This document shows positions 18,192-27,610 of a DNA stretch of 64,000 nt, piece by piece. The translations under genes and the position numbers were made by a program. The stretch's first letter is position 1. Each line of letters starts with the position of its first letter. The stretch spans positions 1 to 64,000 of the forward strand of contig JAOHKZ010000004.1 in the NCBI GenBank assembly GCA_028101545.1. Reading direction: 5' to 3'. This DNA is from Opitutales bacterium. GTDB taxonomy: Bacteria > Verrucomicrobiota > Verrucomicrobiia > Opitutales > Seribacteraceae. A model generated the notes under the pieces. That model was not told where the DNA came from. It was given only the letters and a program-made list of their open reading frames with translations, and searched no databases.

Positions 18192-18866
18192 ATGAGCTTG
18201 CTTAAGGTTAACCGGTTAAAAAAATCATTTTCTTCCCCCGAGGGAGAGAACATTAATGTGGTCGATGTTGATAATTTTGCGTTAACTTCATCCGAGTTTT
18301 GTGGAATGCGTGGAGAAAGTGGTTCCGGTAAAACTACATTTCTACATCTTCTTGCAGGTATCTTGTCTCCCGACGATGGAGTAATTGAATTAGAAGGACA
18401 AAATACAGTAGATTTGAATAGCTCAGAGAAAGATTCATTGCGAGCAGGTACGATTGGGTATGTCTTCCAATCCTTTAATCTTCTCCAGGGTTTTAGCTGT
18501 ATAGAGAATTTGAAATTAGCGATGTCATTCGGGTCTAATTATAGTGAAAGTTATGCCGAGGATTTACTTAAAAAAGTGGGGTTAGCTCATCGTCTCTCAT
18601 ACAAGCCAAGCCAACTTTCTATTGGTCAACAGCAAAGGGTTGCTTTAGCTAGGGCACTTGTTAATAAACCAAAATTAGTTCTTGCTGATGAACCTACCGG
18701 TAACCTCGATTCAAAAAATGCTAAGAATGCTATAAATTTACTTTGTGAACTTTGCCGAGAGACTGAAACTGCTCTTCTTGTGGTTAGTCATGACGAACGA
18801 GTAGTTTCTAATTTTGACCGGCAAGTTGACTGGAACGAAATTAATAACACGGATTCAGAGGGGTAA
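18192..18866 (+). CDS. LolD/MacB-type ABC transporter ATP-binding protein
   Basis: A 224-residue ATPase of the MacB/LolD/FtsE group. Walker A is GESGSGKTT (41-49), the signature is the variant LSIGQQQR, Walker B is LVLADEPTGNLDS, and the switch is VVSHD. A GGGAGAAG ribosome site directly precedes the ATG. It pairs with the FtsX-like permease 20 bases downstream and then a DUF3299 lipoprotein. The same trio of families occurs in gammaproteobacterial gene sets linked to zinc uptake (Vibrio Zrg-like); I recall this rather than show it. Substrate uncertain. Confidence 0.87.
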   Translation: MSLLKVNRLKKSFSSPEGENINVVDVDNFALTSSEFCGMRGESGSGKTTFLHLLAGILSPDDGVIELEGQNTVDLNSSEKDSLRAGTIGYVFQSFNLLQGFSCIENLKLAMSFGSNYSESYAEDLLKKVGLAHRLSYKPSQLSIGQQQRVALARALVNKPKLVLADEPTGNLDSKNAKNAINLLCELCRETETALLVVSHDERVVSNFDRQVDWNEINNTDSEG

Positions 18867-18886
18867 ATTAGAAAGATAATATTTAA

Positions 18887-20107
18887 ATGAAGAAACGGTT
18901 TGGAAATCTTTTTCACTTGTCTTCTCGTGGAATAAAGCAATTTATTTTTTCTTCTCTTATTGCGTCCCTTTCAATTGCGATGGCAGGTGGTCTATTTCTA
19001 AGCACCTGGAAAATAAAGGAGGGGGCACAGAAGTCCTTCAAGCTTTCCTCAAGTGGATTTGATGCAGTTTTAGGAGCAAGGGGTTCAAAATTACAATTAA
19101 TTCTTAACGCGATTTTTCATTTGGAAGCATCTCCTGGAAATCTTGATTGGGAGCAGTATGAACTTATTAAGAATACTCGGGGAGTGAAAGAGGCATATCC
19201 TTTGGCAGTGGGTGACAATTATATGGGCTTTCGAATCGTTGGAACTATACCATCCCTTCTTACTGAGCACGAATGGCAAGAAGATACTCAGTATGAATTG
19301 AATCGAGGGGGCCGGGTCTTTTCTGAATCAAATAAAGAAGCTGTTGTCGGAAGTTTTGTTTCTTCAAGACTGGGATTGAAAGTGGGTGACACATTTCATC
19401 CTTATCATGGTTTAACTTTTAATGAATCTAGCAAGCACGATGATATTTATGTGGTGGTTGGAATATTAAGTGCAACCGGTACGCCCGCGGACAAAGTAAT
19501 CTGGGTTCCAATCAAAGGAATTCAGCATATGGAAGGACATGCGAGTGAGTATGCTAACTCTATTAGTGCCGTCCTTGTTAAGTTCAAGGGGATTGCTGCG
19601 GGGATGGAATTATCAATGAAATACAACAGGCAGGGAAATCAAGCTACTCTTGCTTGGCCAATTGCTCGCACTTTAGCAGAGTTCTTTAAGCGTTTAGTAT
19701 GGTTTGAAGAGATTTTAAAAGCGATTGCTTACTTGATTGCACTGATGTCCAGTTTGATCATTTTAGCAACATTGCGTAATTCAATGAATGAAAGAAAGCG
19801 CGATTTTGCTATTTTGCGATGTTTAGGAGCTAGTAGAAGTTTTGTCACACAAGTAGTGCTAGGGCAGTCTTTAATTATTTCTTTTATAGGTGCACTAGGC
19901 TCATTCCTGATTTGTTTCTTAACCAGTTCCCTCGCTTCTTACTTTATAAGGAAGGAGACTGGAGTCATGCTGGAACCATTTACTTTAGATTTAAACGCAT
20001 GGTATGTTTTTCTTACCATTATTTTTCTTGGATTGGTTAGTGGAATTCCTGCTGCTATCTCTGCCTACAGGGTAGACATTAGTAAAAATCTACAGCATAC
20101 GACCTAA
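18887..20107 (+). CDS. FtsX/MacB-like ABC transporter permease
   Basis: A 406-residue permease. One N-terminal transmembrane helix (about 18-38) is followed by a large extracytoplasmic domain (MacB core-like) and three C-terminal helices (about 275-400), as in FtsX/LolE-type permeases. The block SGFDAVLGARGSKLQLILNA is typical of the subgroup found beside DUF3299 genes. Such transporters usually work by mechanical coupling on periplasmic or membrane-bound partners, not by classical channel import. The lipoprotein encoded 89 bases downstream is a possible partner. Confidence 0.85.
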   Translation: MKKRFGNLFHLSSRGIKQFIFSSLIASLSIAMAGGLFLSTWKIKEGAQKSFKLSSSGFDAVLGARGSKLQLILNAIFHLEASPGNLDWEQYELIKNTRGVKEAYPLAVGDNYMGFRIVGTIPSLLTEHEWQEDTQYELNRGGRVFSESNKEAVVGSFVSSRLGLKVGDTFHPYHGLTFNESSKHDDIYVVVGILSATGTPADKVIWVPIKGIQHMEGHASEYANSISAVLVKFKGIAAGMELSMKYNRQGNQATLAWPIARTLAEFFKRLVWFEEILKAIAYLIALMSSLIILATLRNSMNERKRDFAILRCLGASRSFVTQVVLGQSLIISFIGALGSFLICFLTSSLASYFIRKETGVMLEPFTLDLNAWYVFLTIIFLGLVSGIPAAISAYRVDISKNLQHTT

Positions 20108-20196
20108 ATTCATAATTTCTTCAACTTCTTTCTATTTACAAAATGTTGTTTAAATACCTTGCGGGAACAAACAACTTAATTAAGTTTTATTAAATC

Positions 20197-20943
20197 ATGC
20201 AGAATGCTTTTATTGCTCAAATTATTTTCTGTACCTTTATCTTTTCAAGTTGTTCAGAAAATAATCGGGATATAACTTCAGAAAGACCTTTACCTGTTGG
20301 CCAGCCCATTGTTGGCATGCCAATTACTCCTGAGGAAACTAGTTCAAATGCCACAGAGCAAACTTTATTAAAACTAGATCCTAAAAGTGAAGAGGCCAAT
20401 AATAGCAAAATTTCCAACGAACAAATTATTGAAGAAGGTTTAGTGGTTAATGGCGTGGCTATGCCCAATGACTTGAATGAAACTATGGAAATTATTCCTA
20501 GTCGATTACCCCCAATGGAAGAAAATAGTGAGTATGAATTGATTCCTTTTCGAGACCTTACCAATTTTGTTTATGAGGTTAACTGGGAATTGGATGGGCA
20601 AGATTTTGATTTTTCTGCTTACAGCCAAAGAGTACCTAAGAAAGTGCGCCAGAAAAACGGGCTATCTGTTGCAATAGAGGGATTTATGATTCCAACAATT
20701 GTTGATGAAAACAACAAAGTAAAAGAGTTTCTTTTACTTCCCGACCAAATGAGTTGCTGCTTTGGGCAAAGCCCCGAGGCTAATGGATGGGTAGTCGTTT
20801 CAGCCCCTAATGGGGTTGAAGTACTAATGGACGAAGTAATTCGTGCAACCGGTAGTTTGAGTGTGGAGGAACGTTGGGACGAAGAATTTTTTGTAGGGCT
20901 TTACCACTTGGACTGCAATGAAATTACAGGCCCGTCTTTGTGA
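20197..20943 (+). CDS. DUF3299-containing lipoprotein
   Basis: A 248-residue predicted lipoprotein with lipobox FSSC near residue 19, an acidic low-complexity linker to about residue 115, and a C-terminal DUF3299 domain: VAIEGFMIPTI, LLLPDQMSCCFGQSP, then an FFVGLYHLDC end. The paired CC and the late HLDC suggest metal binding. It follows the ABC pair in the same direction and is convergent with the cyclophilin gene. The molecular role of DUF3299 is not established. Confidence 0.75.
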   Translation: MQNAFIAQIIFCTFIFSSCSENNRDITSERPLPVGQPIVGMPITPEETSSNATEQTLLKLDPKSEEANNSKISNEQIIEEGLVVNGVAMPNDLNETMEIIPSRLPPMEENSEYELIPFRDLTNFVYEVNWELDGQDFDFSAYSQRVPKKVRQKNGLSVAIEGFMIPTIVDENNKVKEFLLLPDQMSCCFGQSPEANGWVVVSAPNGVEVLMDEVIRATGSLSVEERWDEEFFVGLYHLDCNEITGPSL

Positions 20944-20952
20944 GAAGTAAAA

Positions 20953-21555
20953 TTATTTCTCTTTGGAAGCTTTTTTAGGTTTTTTTGCCTCTCCGACAGT
21001 CACTTTTTTCATCACATCAGGATCATCGACAGAACCATTGTCGGTCTTGGATCCAAGCTTGATTTTATCAACAAACTCCATCCCTTCAACTACTTGTCCC
21101 CAAACTGTGTATTGGCCATCCAAAAAGGAAGAATCATCAAAACAAATAAAGAACTGACTGTTAGCACTGTCTGGGCTAGATGACCTGGCCATGGAACAAG
21201 TACCTTTAGTATGTTTTCGGTCGTTAAACTCCTCTTTTAAATCAGGTAGATCCGATCCACCAGTTCCAACTCTTCTTTTGCTGAAGTCTTTCGAGTTGCC
21301 GTATTCAACATCGCCCGTTTGAGCCATAAAACCTTCGATCACCCGATGAAAAACAACTCCGTCATATTTTCCCTCACTGGCTAATTTCTTAATTCTTTCA
21401 ACATGCTTTGGAGCATCGTCCTTAAATAATTCAATCACAACTTTTCCATCTTTAAGTTCAATGATTAATGTGTTTTCTGGATCTAACTTTTCTGTTTTAG
21501 CTTCTGACATGGCAAAAGGAAGCAGGAACACGAGTAACGCGAAATACTTCTTCAT
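20953..21555 (-). CDS. Secreted cyclophilin-type peptidyl-prolyl isomerase
   Basis: A 200-residue prolyl isomerase with a signal peptide (MKKYFALLVFLLPFAMSEAKT). The cyclophilin core shows FHRVIEGFMAQTGD with the catalytic Arg, SMARSSSPDSANSQFFICF, and YTVWGQVVEGME. It is the compact bacterial form with a Lys-rich C-terminal tail (VGEAKKPKKASKEK). It likely assists folding in the periplasm. It is a single gene, convergent with the DUF3299 gene, with 9 bases between the stops. Confidence 0.92.
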   Translation of the reverse strand: MKKYFALLVFLLPFAMSEAKTEKLDPENTLIIELKDGKVVIELFKDDAPKHVERIKKLASEGKYDGVVFHRVIEGFMAQTGDVEYGNSKDFSKRRVGTGGSDLPDLKEEFNDRKHTKGTCSMARSSSPDSANSQFFICFDDSSFLDGQYTVWGQVVEGMEFVDKIKLGSKTDNGSVDDPDVMKKVTVGEAKKPKKASKEK

Positions 21556-21589
21556 AGTTTAATGATTAAGGTTTGATTGAGGGTGAAAT

Positions 21590-21623
21590 AAAAAACTATA
21601 CCAACCCAAAATCAGGTTTGGGT
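21590..21623 (-). terminator. Possible terminator after the DUF1501 gene
   Basis: On the minus strand ACCCAAA and TTTGGGT (21623-21604) form a perfect 7-base stem with a six-base loop, and a run of T residues follows about 9 bases later (21595-21590). The delayed T tract makes it a weak candidate. Confidence 0.4.
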
Positions 21624-21645
21624 AAAGAGAGAAATTAAAATTACC

Positions 21646-22947
21646 TTAGATTAATTGTGTTATAGGTCGCCCTTTATCGGAAAGGGTAAAAGGCCGCCTT
21701 GTTGGAGAGTAAACGATTTCATCGAGGGGTAAACCAAGGGTAAAGGCAATAGTAGCGTTGAGGTCGGGGATTTCGACCTTTTGGTCAATTACTTCTCTTC
21801 CTTCCCGATCAGTTTCGCCCCAGACCTGTCCACCTTTTATTCCTCCACCTGCTAGCATACAGGAGAAAGCTTTAGGATAGTGGTCACGACCGTCATTTAC
21901 ATTAATATTGGGGGTTCTTCCAAATTCAGTCGCAAGGACAACCAAAGTTTCCTCGAGCATTCCTCTTTGTTCTAAATCAGCTAACAAAGCCGAAAGCGCC
22001 TGATCTAAAATCGCACCTTGTTCAGGGACTCGGGAAAAGTTATTTTGATGGGTATCCCATCCTCCAAGTTGAACTTCCACAAACCTTACCTGTCTTTCAA
22101 CAAGTCTGCGGGCAAGCAATACACCCTGCCCGAACCTATCTTCACCATAGGACTCCCTTACTTGTGCTGATTCTTTGCTAAGATCAAAGGCCGAAAGATC
22201 GCCACTCTTCATTAAGCGAATGGCATCGTCGTACATATCGGCATAAGAATTTATTTTTGCGGAACCATATTTTGTAATAAAGGATTCATCAAGTTTTCGG
22301 GAAAAATCGAGTCTCTTTTCAAATGTATCATCTGTAAGTCCCGGGTGCATTTTACTATTTCTAAGCCCAGCTTCTGGGTCTCCGATTGCGAGAGGTTGAT
22401 GAGATGAAGGCAGAAAGCCAGCAAGCGGGTGACGGCTACCGCCGTTTACGACCACGGCACCTGGAAGGGTGGGGTTAAAGCGACCATCAAGCTTTGTCAT
22501 CCATGAACCCATGGTAGGGTGTTTAATGGTGGCCCTTTGTGCATAGCTAGTATGCATGAAATAATTACCCTGTTCATGGGCACCTTTGGTTGAAGTCATT
22601 CCGCGGATTACGGCAATTTTTTCAGCGTGGTTCGCGAGCAAGGGTAAGTTTTCTGAAAGTTTTAAATGATCAACTTTCGTGTTAATTGCCTGTGTAGGAC
22701 CACCAGTTTCGGTACCCGGTTTTGGGTCAAAGGTATCAATATGAGACATTCCACCAGACATGTATAGGTAGATGACATTTTTTGCTTTGGGGGCGTGATT
22801 GAGCGGACGGTTTAAACCAAGGCCTGCTCCTTTGAGAGGAAGTGAGCCTACCCATGGTAAAATACTTACTCCGAGAAGTCCTTTTGCAGCTAAGCTAATA
22901 AAACGCCTGCGTTCCAATTCGTCCGATTTGTTGATTGTCGCGTCCAT
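21646..22947 (-). CDS. DUF1501 family secreted protein (sulfatase-like fold)
   Basis: A 433-residue protein of the DUF1501 family, abundant in Planctomycetes and Verrucomicrobia. It has a twin-arginine-like leader (ERRRFISLAAKGLLG), then blocks NVIYLYMSGGMSHIDTFDPKPG, VEVQLGGWDTHQNN, VLATEFGRTPNIN and GRDHYPKAFSCMLAGGGIKGG. The conserved Asp/His residues are those expected for an alkaline-phosphatase/sulfatase-like metal site. The function is not established. It follows the DUF1549/DUF1553 gene by 21 bases and forms the usual pair with it. Confidence 0.92.
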   Translation of the reverse strand: MDATINKSDELERRRFISLAAKGLLGVSILPWVGSLPLKGAGLGLNRPLNHAPKAKNVIYLYMSGGMSHIDTFDPKPGTETGGPTQAINTKVDHLKLSENLPLLANHAEKIAVIRGMTSTKGAHEQGNYFMHTSYAQRATIKHPTMGSWMTKLDGRFNPTLPGAVVVNGGSRHPLAGFLPSSHQPLAIGDPEAGLRNSKMHPGLTDDTFEKRLDFSRKLDESFITKYGSAKINSYADMYDDAIRLMKSGDLSAFDLSKESAQVRESYGEDRFGQGVLLARRLVERQVRFVEVQLGGWDTHQNNFSRVPEQGAILDQALSALLADLEQRGMLEETLVVLATEFGRTPNINVNDGRDHYPKAFSCMLAGGGIKGGQVWGETDREGREVIDQKVEIPDLNATIAFTLGLPLDEIVYSPTRRPFTLSDKGRPITQLI

Positions 22948-22968
22948 GAATTTGTTGAGTTTAGTATT

Positions 22969-25134
22969 TTATTGAATAAAAGAAAATTGCCTTGTGTTAA
23001 TGAGTGACCAGGCGATACCTCGAAAATCACGATCATTGTAATAAGCAAGTTTTTGTTTCTTGTCTTTGATAGATTTTAAGTACTTTGCCTTTTTTTTAGG
23101 ACTTACTTTTTTGGGAAGTGGTATCTGATATGGAACTTTGGGTGAACTTGTTACCATGGCAAGGGATTGGGTAAGTTCTTCGGGTGATGGATTTCGATTT
23201 AGGATGGAAAGAAAGAGTACCTTAATTTTTTCCTCTGTGGATTCTGCCTTGAGAAGATTTTGGGACAAGGGAGACCTTGGATCAAATAAGGCCTTGTAAA
23301 AAACTCCGTTGAGAAGAGTGAGTGCTTGGGGTACAGATGATTCGCTTGATGAATTTTCTATTACCTCACGATCTGATTGGCCAAATTCCCGAAGGAAATG
23401 ACCGGGAGGGGCAGGAGTTTCAATTTCGGAAGCACGCATCAGATTGCCGGAATATCCCTTCCATCTAGGATCGGATGAAGTTTTATTTTGACCACCACGG
23501 TAAAGGGATTGAGCGTCAAATTCTGAGCCCATTACCAAACCCGCAAAAAGGGACCTTTGCTCGTTGCGTTTTATTCCATATTCTCTTCTTAACTTCGATA
23601 CAGCATGTCTGTCATCTGCTTCCTGTGCTTCCCTGATTTTAAGCTGAATCTCATTCATAGTATTGTTGATCCGAGCATTTTCTTTTGCACCTTTTTTTGC
23701 GAGCTGTACAAACTTTTTATCACTTAACCCTTCAACCTTATTTTGATAATTTGCAAAGTTCGTGAGTCGAGATTCAATTTTTGATGGATTTGCTTTCCTC
23801 TCATCAACCTCAGGTATGGACATCGTTACAATTGAATCCCAAAGTTGCTCTGCGCTCATACGCTTAAGGATAGGGGCTTCAAAATAATATTTTTCGACAT
23901 TGGTAAGCTCACGACCGGTGGCCTCTCTTTCAAAGGCTTCGACGTTATGGAGAATCTTTTGAAATTCTTTAAGATCATACTTCACGCGAACCATGAGCGA
24001 TTCCAAGTGAGATAATAATTCAGGAATAGAAGATTCAGAATTGTCTCGTAAGTCATCCACAGGCTCGATAATTCCTCGGCCAAATACTTTCTTCCACATT
24101 CTGTTGGAAATTACTTTAGTGAAGCGTGGATTATTTGTTGAGATAATCCATTGCCCATATGCATGTACTGGATTTTCTATTTCTTTATTGAGGGAGTTTG
24201 GTGCAAAAATAGGTTCGGAATTCACAACAGTTTTGGGTTTTGCATCCTTGTATTGATAGTCATGAGGTAGATTGAGTTTTTTGCCAGTATGAGAGGCTCC
24301 ATATCGAAGGGGTTGTACCATTTCCTGGATCGCCTTTCTAAGAGCTTGTGCCTTTTGTGAACTCCCTAACTTACTTTTTTCTGCTTTGGATAAACCTTTG
24401 GTTTGTTGATAAAAATACTGCCCAATTTTCTTTTGTATGTCCTGTCCCATACGGGTGGAAACTCCATAGGTAAAAGAAGCCATCTTGTAATATTCCATCT
24501 GAGTCCACTTATCAAAAGGGTGGTTATGGCATTGCGCGCAAACCATTTGTGTTCCAAGAAAGATTTGAGCGGTGTTGGACATATTATCAAGGGGCATACC
24601 TGTATCCCTCAGGTAATAGCCAACGGCTCCGTTTTCCCATGGGTACCCTTCTGCAGTTACCAATGAATATGTCATTTGGTCAAAGGGTACATTCTTTTCG
24701 ACCTGTTGTTTTACCCAGTGGTTGTAAAGTTGGCCGGCTTGTATCTGGTTACCGCCACGCATCCTTGATTTTAATCTAAGCAAATCAGCCCACCAATTAA
24801 ACATTTGACTATTATAACCTGAAGACTCTGTCAGTTCTTCAATAAGCTGGGATTTTTTTTGTTCTGATGTATTGGATAGGTAAGAATTTATTTCGTCAAA
24901 AGTTGGAATTCTTCCAACCAAGGATAGGTACAACCTTCTAACTAATGCTGATTCGTCAATCTTGCCCGGAATTTTAACATTTCTTTTTTGGTAGGTTTCA
25001 TTGAGAATTTTATCAATAGCTTTGGCTTCCGCTTGGATAATCGAATGAGAAAATTTGTTCTCATGTCGGGCGGCATGCAGAGTGAATTGTAACCAAATCA
25101 AAAAAACTAGGGGGACAATAAGTATAGTTTTCAT
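22969..25134 (-). CDS. DUF1549 and DUF1553 domain protein
   Basis: A 721-residue secreted protein with a signal peptide (MKTILIVPLVFLIWLQFTLHA). DUF1549 spans about 35-240 with the CAQCHNHPFDKW motif that resembles a c-type heme site, and DUF1553 about 320-700 with FTKVISNRMWKKVFGRGII and the closing SLINTRQFSF block. There is no N-terminal cytochrome domain, unlike many planctomycetal members. Always found with DUF1501 genes, it is thought to act in the envelope, perhaps on glycans or redox substrates; no activity is proven. Confidence 0.92.
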   Translation of the reverse strand: MKTILIVPLVFLIWLQFTLHAARHENKFSHSIIQAEAKAIDKILNETYQKRNVKIPGKIDESALVRRLYLSLVGRIPTFDEINSYLSNTSEQKKSQLIEELTESSGYNSQMFNWWADLLRLKSRMRGGNQIQAGQLYNHWVKQQVEKNVPFDQMTYSLVTAEGYPWENGAVGYYLRDTGMPLDNMSNTAQIFLGTQMVCAQCHNHPFDKWTQMEYYKMASFTYGVSTRMGQDIQKKIGQYFYQQTKGLSKAEKSKLGSSQKAQALRKAIQEMVQPLRYGASHTGKKLNLPHDYQYKDAKPKTVVNSEPIFAPNSLNKEIENPVHAYGQWIISTNNPRFTKVISNRMWKKVFGRGIIEPVDDLRDNSESSIPELLSHLESLMVRVKYDLKEFQKILHNVEAFEREATGRELTNVEKYYFEAPILKRMSAEQLWDSIVTMSIPEVDERKANPSKIESRLTNFANYQNKVEGLSDKKFVQLAKKGAKENARINNTMNEIQLKIREAQEADDRHAVSKLRREYGIKRNEQRSLFAGLVMGSEFDAQSLYRGGQNKTSSDPRWKGYSGNLMRASEIETPAPPGHFLREFGQSDREVIENSSSESSVPQALTLLNGVFYKALFDPRSPLSQNLLKAESTEEKIKVLFLSILNRNPSPEELTQSLAMVTSSPKVPYQIPLPKKVSPKKKAKYLKSIKDKKQKLAYYNDRDFRGIAWSLINTRQFSFIQ

Positions 25135-25221
25135 AACAATGATTAAACTATAAACTAAGGGATAAAGTTTCAGCCATAAAATAATAATATTTTATATTTT
25201 TATTATTGAAGCTAAAATATT

Positions 25222-27429
25222 TTAGAAGGAACGGGAGAAGGAAAATATAAAGTTTCGACCACCTCCGTTTAAACCGGAACCATGAACCCGGTAATCAACA
25301 TCTCCCAAGTTTTCTACCGCAAGGAAAACGGATGAACCCTCTCCCCATTGTCGGCCACCACTTATTCCGACTAATGCGTAACCAGGTGTGCCATTCGGGG
25401 GAATTCGGGAGGAATCTGTTTCATCTTTTAATGACAGATCATCCGCCTTCCCCACTGCCAGAATGGAAATGTCTCCCCACCAATTAGACTTTGGGGGGGC
25501 ATAACGGGTAACAAAATGAAATTGCGGGGGCATGAGCCGGGTTGTTGCCCGATCAATTGGATCGTAGTTTCGACCATCAATGGAAATGGAGCCGGTTGCG
25601 TTGTTGTCTAATAATTGTTCCACTTCTGAATCCATTAATGAAATGCGAAACTGTGAACTCCATGAAGAAGACCAGTCGTGCCCAACTTGAATTTCCAGTC
25701 CGTGAATGAAGCCGTTTGCATTGGCTTTCAAAACATCAGATTTTCCAGATTCAATGGGTGAGCGTACAATCATATCAGTAATCCATGTGTAATAATAAGA
25801 AGCTTCCCATTTCCATGAATCAGCACTTCCTTTATAACCAATTTCAGCTTGTATGAAGTTTTCTGAATCAAGTGAAGTATTTGGGCGTTCTACGGCACTA
25901 GTCTCATCTGTGGAAGTAAGGTCATATAAACTGGGCGGACGAAATCCCTCAGACAAACCAAGAAAGACAAAGTTACCCTGCGTAATCTCTTTGTTTGCCC
26001 GTATGCTACCAATCAGTTCCTTGTAATTTTTTTTATCAGTTGGTTGAAGAGTCGAAGAGTCGTTATTCTTGAGATAATAGCGTTCAAGGTCAGCATGAAT
26101 CGAAGAAAAGCGAATTCCTGGTTCAATACTCCAATCTCCAAGTTGGAAGTTGTCACTTAGGTAAAGAGCAAATCGGTCATAGTGTGCATCTGCGGCCAGT
26201 GGACCTTGTGCTAAATCCGCACTTTTTACTTGCAAGCTATTAAATTTGTAACCACCGGAATGCAGGGATTCTCTTTGCCATTCTGCACCATATGCCAGTC
26301 GTCCCCCCCATGGGTCATCAGTTTCAAACCGGGAGGAAAATCCGAGGTCTTCGAGTCCGAAATATTGAAAATCTCCACCTGTAGGCAATCCGCTCGAAGA
26401 CCCTTTCATTCGGTTGCGCTCCTGTTCATGTTTATGTAGGGTTAGAGTAAGTAGACCTGCATCGGCCAATCCCCCTGCATCTTGCCAAGAGAATTTTCCG
26501 TAAAAAAGATTTCTTTCCTGATCTAACTGTCGCCAGATTTCGGAACCTGGAGTGAGCCCTTCCCAAGTTAAACTATTTATCGTTTTATGGGTACGTGGAA
26601 CATCATCCATAAACACATTCTGAAAGCCAATAATGAACCGGGTATCTTCATTCAATTTACGGGATAACCGGAATTGGGAACCTCTTGAATCGTAGCCAGT
26701 GTTTTTCTGCGTACCGATCTCCTTGCCGCCCTCAAGATCTCCGAAAGAACGCTCAACATGGGATAGTTCGGCAAACCAATCGGGCGTTGAGAGATTGCCT
26801 TTGACTCCGGCGGTCCATGAACTTTCGGCTGATGAAAGCCGACCGATGATCTGTCCGTTGTGTGATGTTTCACTATCTGTAAATCGGGGCTCTTCTGATA
26901 TGATATTAACGACTCCACCAATGGCATCTGCTCCATGTATTATACCGTTGGGGCCGCGAACAATTTCAAGGCGATCCGTACCGAGCATTTCCACCGTACT
27001 CCAGTATTGATTTGGTCCCGATCGCATTGCGGAATGATTGAGCCTTATTCCATCAACCAACAGAACATTATGGTAACCGGTAAAACCCCGAATGTAAGGC
27101 GAAGATTGGCCGAGTGCGGTTTTTTGAACCATGACTGAGTTGAGGCCAGATAAGGATTCAGGAAGCGAGCGCACTGAATGTAGCACCTCGGTTCCTTCTA
27201 ATCTATTAATTGCCCACGGTGATGCCCGTAATGAAGTAGCAAAACCACCTTTGGCTGTGATTACAAGCGGATCGAGTTCATCGTTCTGCAATGAATTTTT
27301 TTCAGCTTTTGCTATCCTTTGGACATATAGACAGGTAAAATAAAAGATGAAAGAGAGGTATATCCATCTCGCTATCGCCGAGGGTCGAAAGAAAAAGGCA
27401 ATTGAATTGAGATTAGACATTATGGGCAT
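25222..27429 (-). CDS. TonB-dependent outer-membrane receptor
   Basis: A 735-residue receptor. After a leader comes a plug domain (about 50-170) with the family pattern SPYIRGFTGYHNVLLVDGIRLN and RLEIVRGPNGIIHGADAIGGVVNII. The barrel ends in FIFSFSRSF with a terminal aromatic. The start is uncertain between ATG 27429 and an in-frame ATG three codons on. Its neighbours are a Met/His-rich barrel, a CSVC protein and a HupE-like protein, which point to a metal or metallophore substrate, copper or zinc being most likely. That is contextual. Confidence 0.9.
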   Translation of the reverse strand: MPIMSNLNSIAFFFRPSAIARWIYLSFIFYFTCLYVQRIAKAEKNSLQNDELDPLVITAKGGFATSLRASPWAINRLEGTEVLHSVRSLPESLSGLNSVMVQKTALGQSSPYIRGFTGYHNVLLVDGIRLNHSAMRSGPNQYWSTVEMLGTDRLEIVRGPNGIIHGADAIGGVVNIISEEPRFTDSETSHNGQIIGRLSSAESSWTAGVKGNLSTPDWFAELSHVERSFGDLEGGKEIGTQKNTGYDSRGSQFRLSRKLNEDTRFIIGFQNVFMDDVPRTHKTINSLTWEGLTPGSEIWRQLDQERNLFYGKFSWQDAGGLADAGLLTLTLHKHEQERNRMKGSSSGLPTGGDFQYFGLEDLGFSSRFETDDPWGGRLAYGAEWQRESLHSGGYKFNSLQVKSADLAQGPLAADAHYDRFALYLSDNFQLGDWSIEPGIRFSSIHADLERYYLKNNDSSTLQPTDKKNYKELIGSIRANKEITQGNFVFLGLSEGFRPPSLYDLTSTDETSAVERPNTSLDSENFIQAEIGYKGSADSWKWEASYYYTWITDMIVRSPIESGKSDVLKANANGFIHGLEIQVGHDWSSSWSSQFRISLMDSEVEQLLDNNATGSISIDGRNYDPIDRATTRLMPPQFHFVTRYAPPKSNWWGDISILAVGKADDLSLKDETDSSRIPPNGTPGYALVGISGGRQWGEGSSVFLAVENLGDVDYRVHGSGLNGGGRNFIFSFSRSF

Positions 27430-27503
27430 CTGAATATTTACATAATTTAAATGACTCCGGAAGGCAAAATCATAAATTTATTAAATTTTGCTTATATCCA
27501 AAA

Positions 27504-27521
27504 TTTGTTCGTTTGAACAAA
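27504..27521. promoter_or_regulatory. 18-base palindrome upstream of the TonB receptor
   Basis: TTTGTTC and GAACAAA are perfect inverted repeats around a four-base spacer, 75 bases upstream of the receptor start on the minus strand. The 7-4-7 geometry is the same as the palindrome at 35192 but the sequence differs. It could be an operator for a metal regulator. Confidence 0.3.
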
Positions 27522-27553
27522 AGAGATTGAGGGAAACCTTCAGTTTGGAATCT

Positions 27554-27591
27554 AACCCCTTTGGCTTTCGAACTGTAAAGCCAAGGGGGTT
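27554..27591. other. Long hairpin between the barrel gene and the TonB receptor gene
   Basis: Two 15-base arms (27554-27568 and 27577-27591) pair throughout with a single wobble around an eight-base loop. It lies 20 bases after the stop of the minus-strand barrel gene. No T tract follows on either strand, so it is not a standard terminator; it may be an RNA stabiliser or attenuator that sets different expression of the two genes. Confidence 0.5.
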
Positions 27592-27610
27592 GAAAAATTT
27601 AAACTTAAAA

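Noticed and set aside
20153..20180. GTTGTTT and AAACAAC inverted repeat before the DUF3299 gene
   Set aside because: The arms are short and A/T-rich with a long spacer, and no matching copy lies at the other metal genes.
26699..27343. Several plus-strand open frames within the TonB receptor
   Set aside because: They are antisense to a conserved receptor plug domain and show no protein-like composition or start signals.
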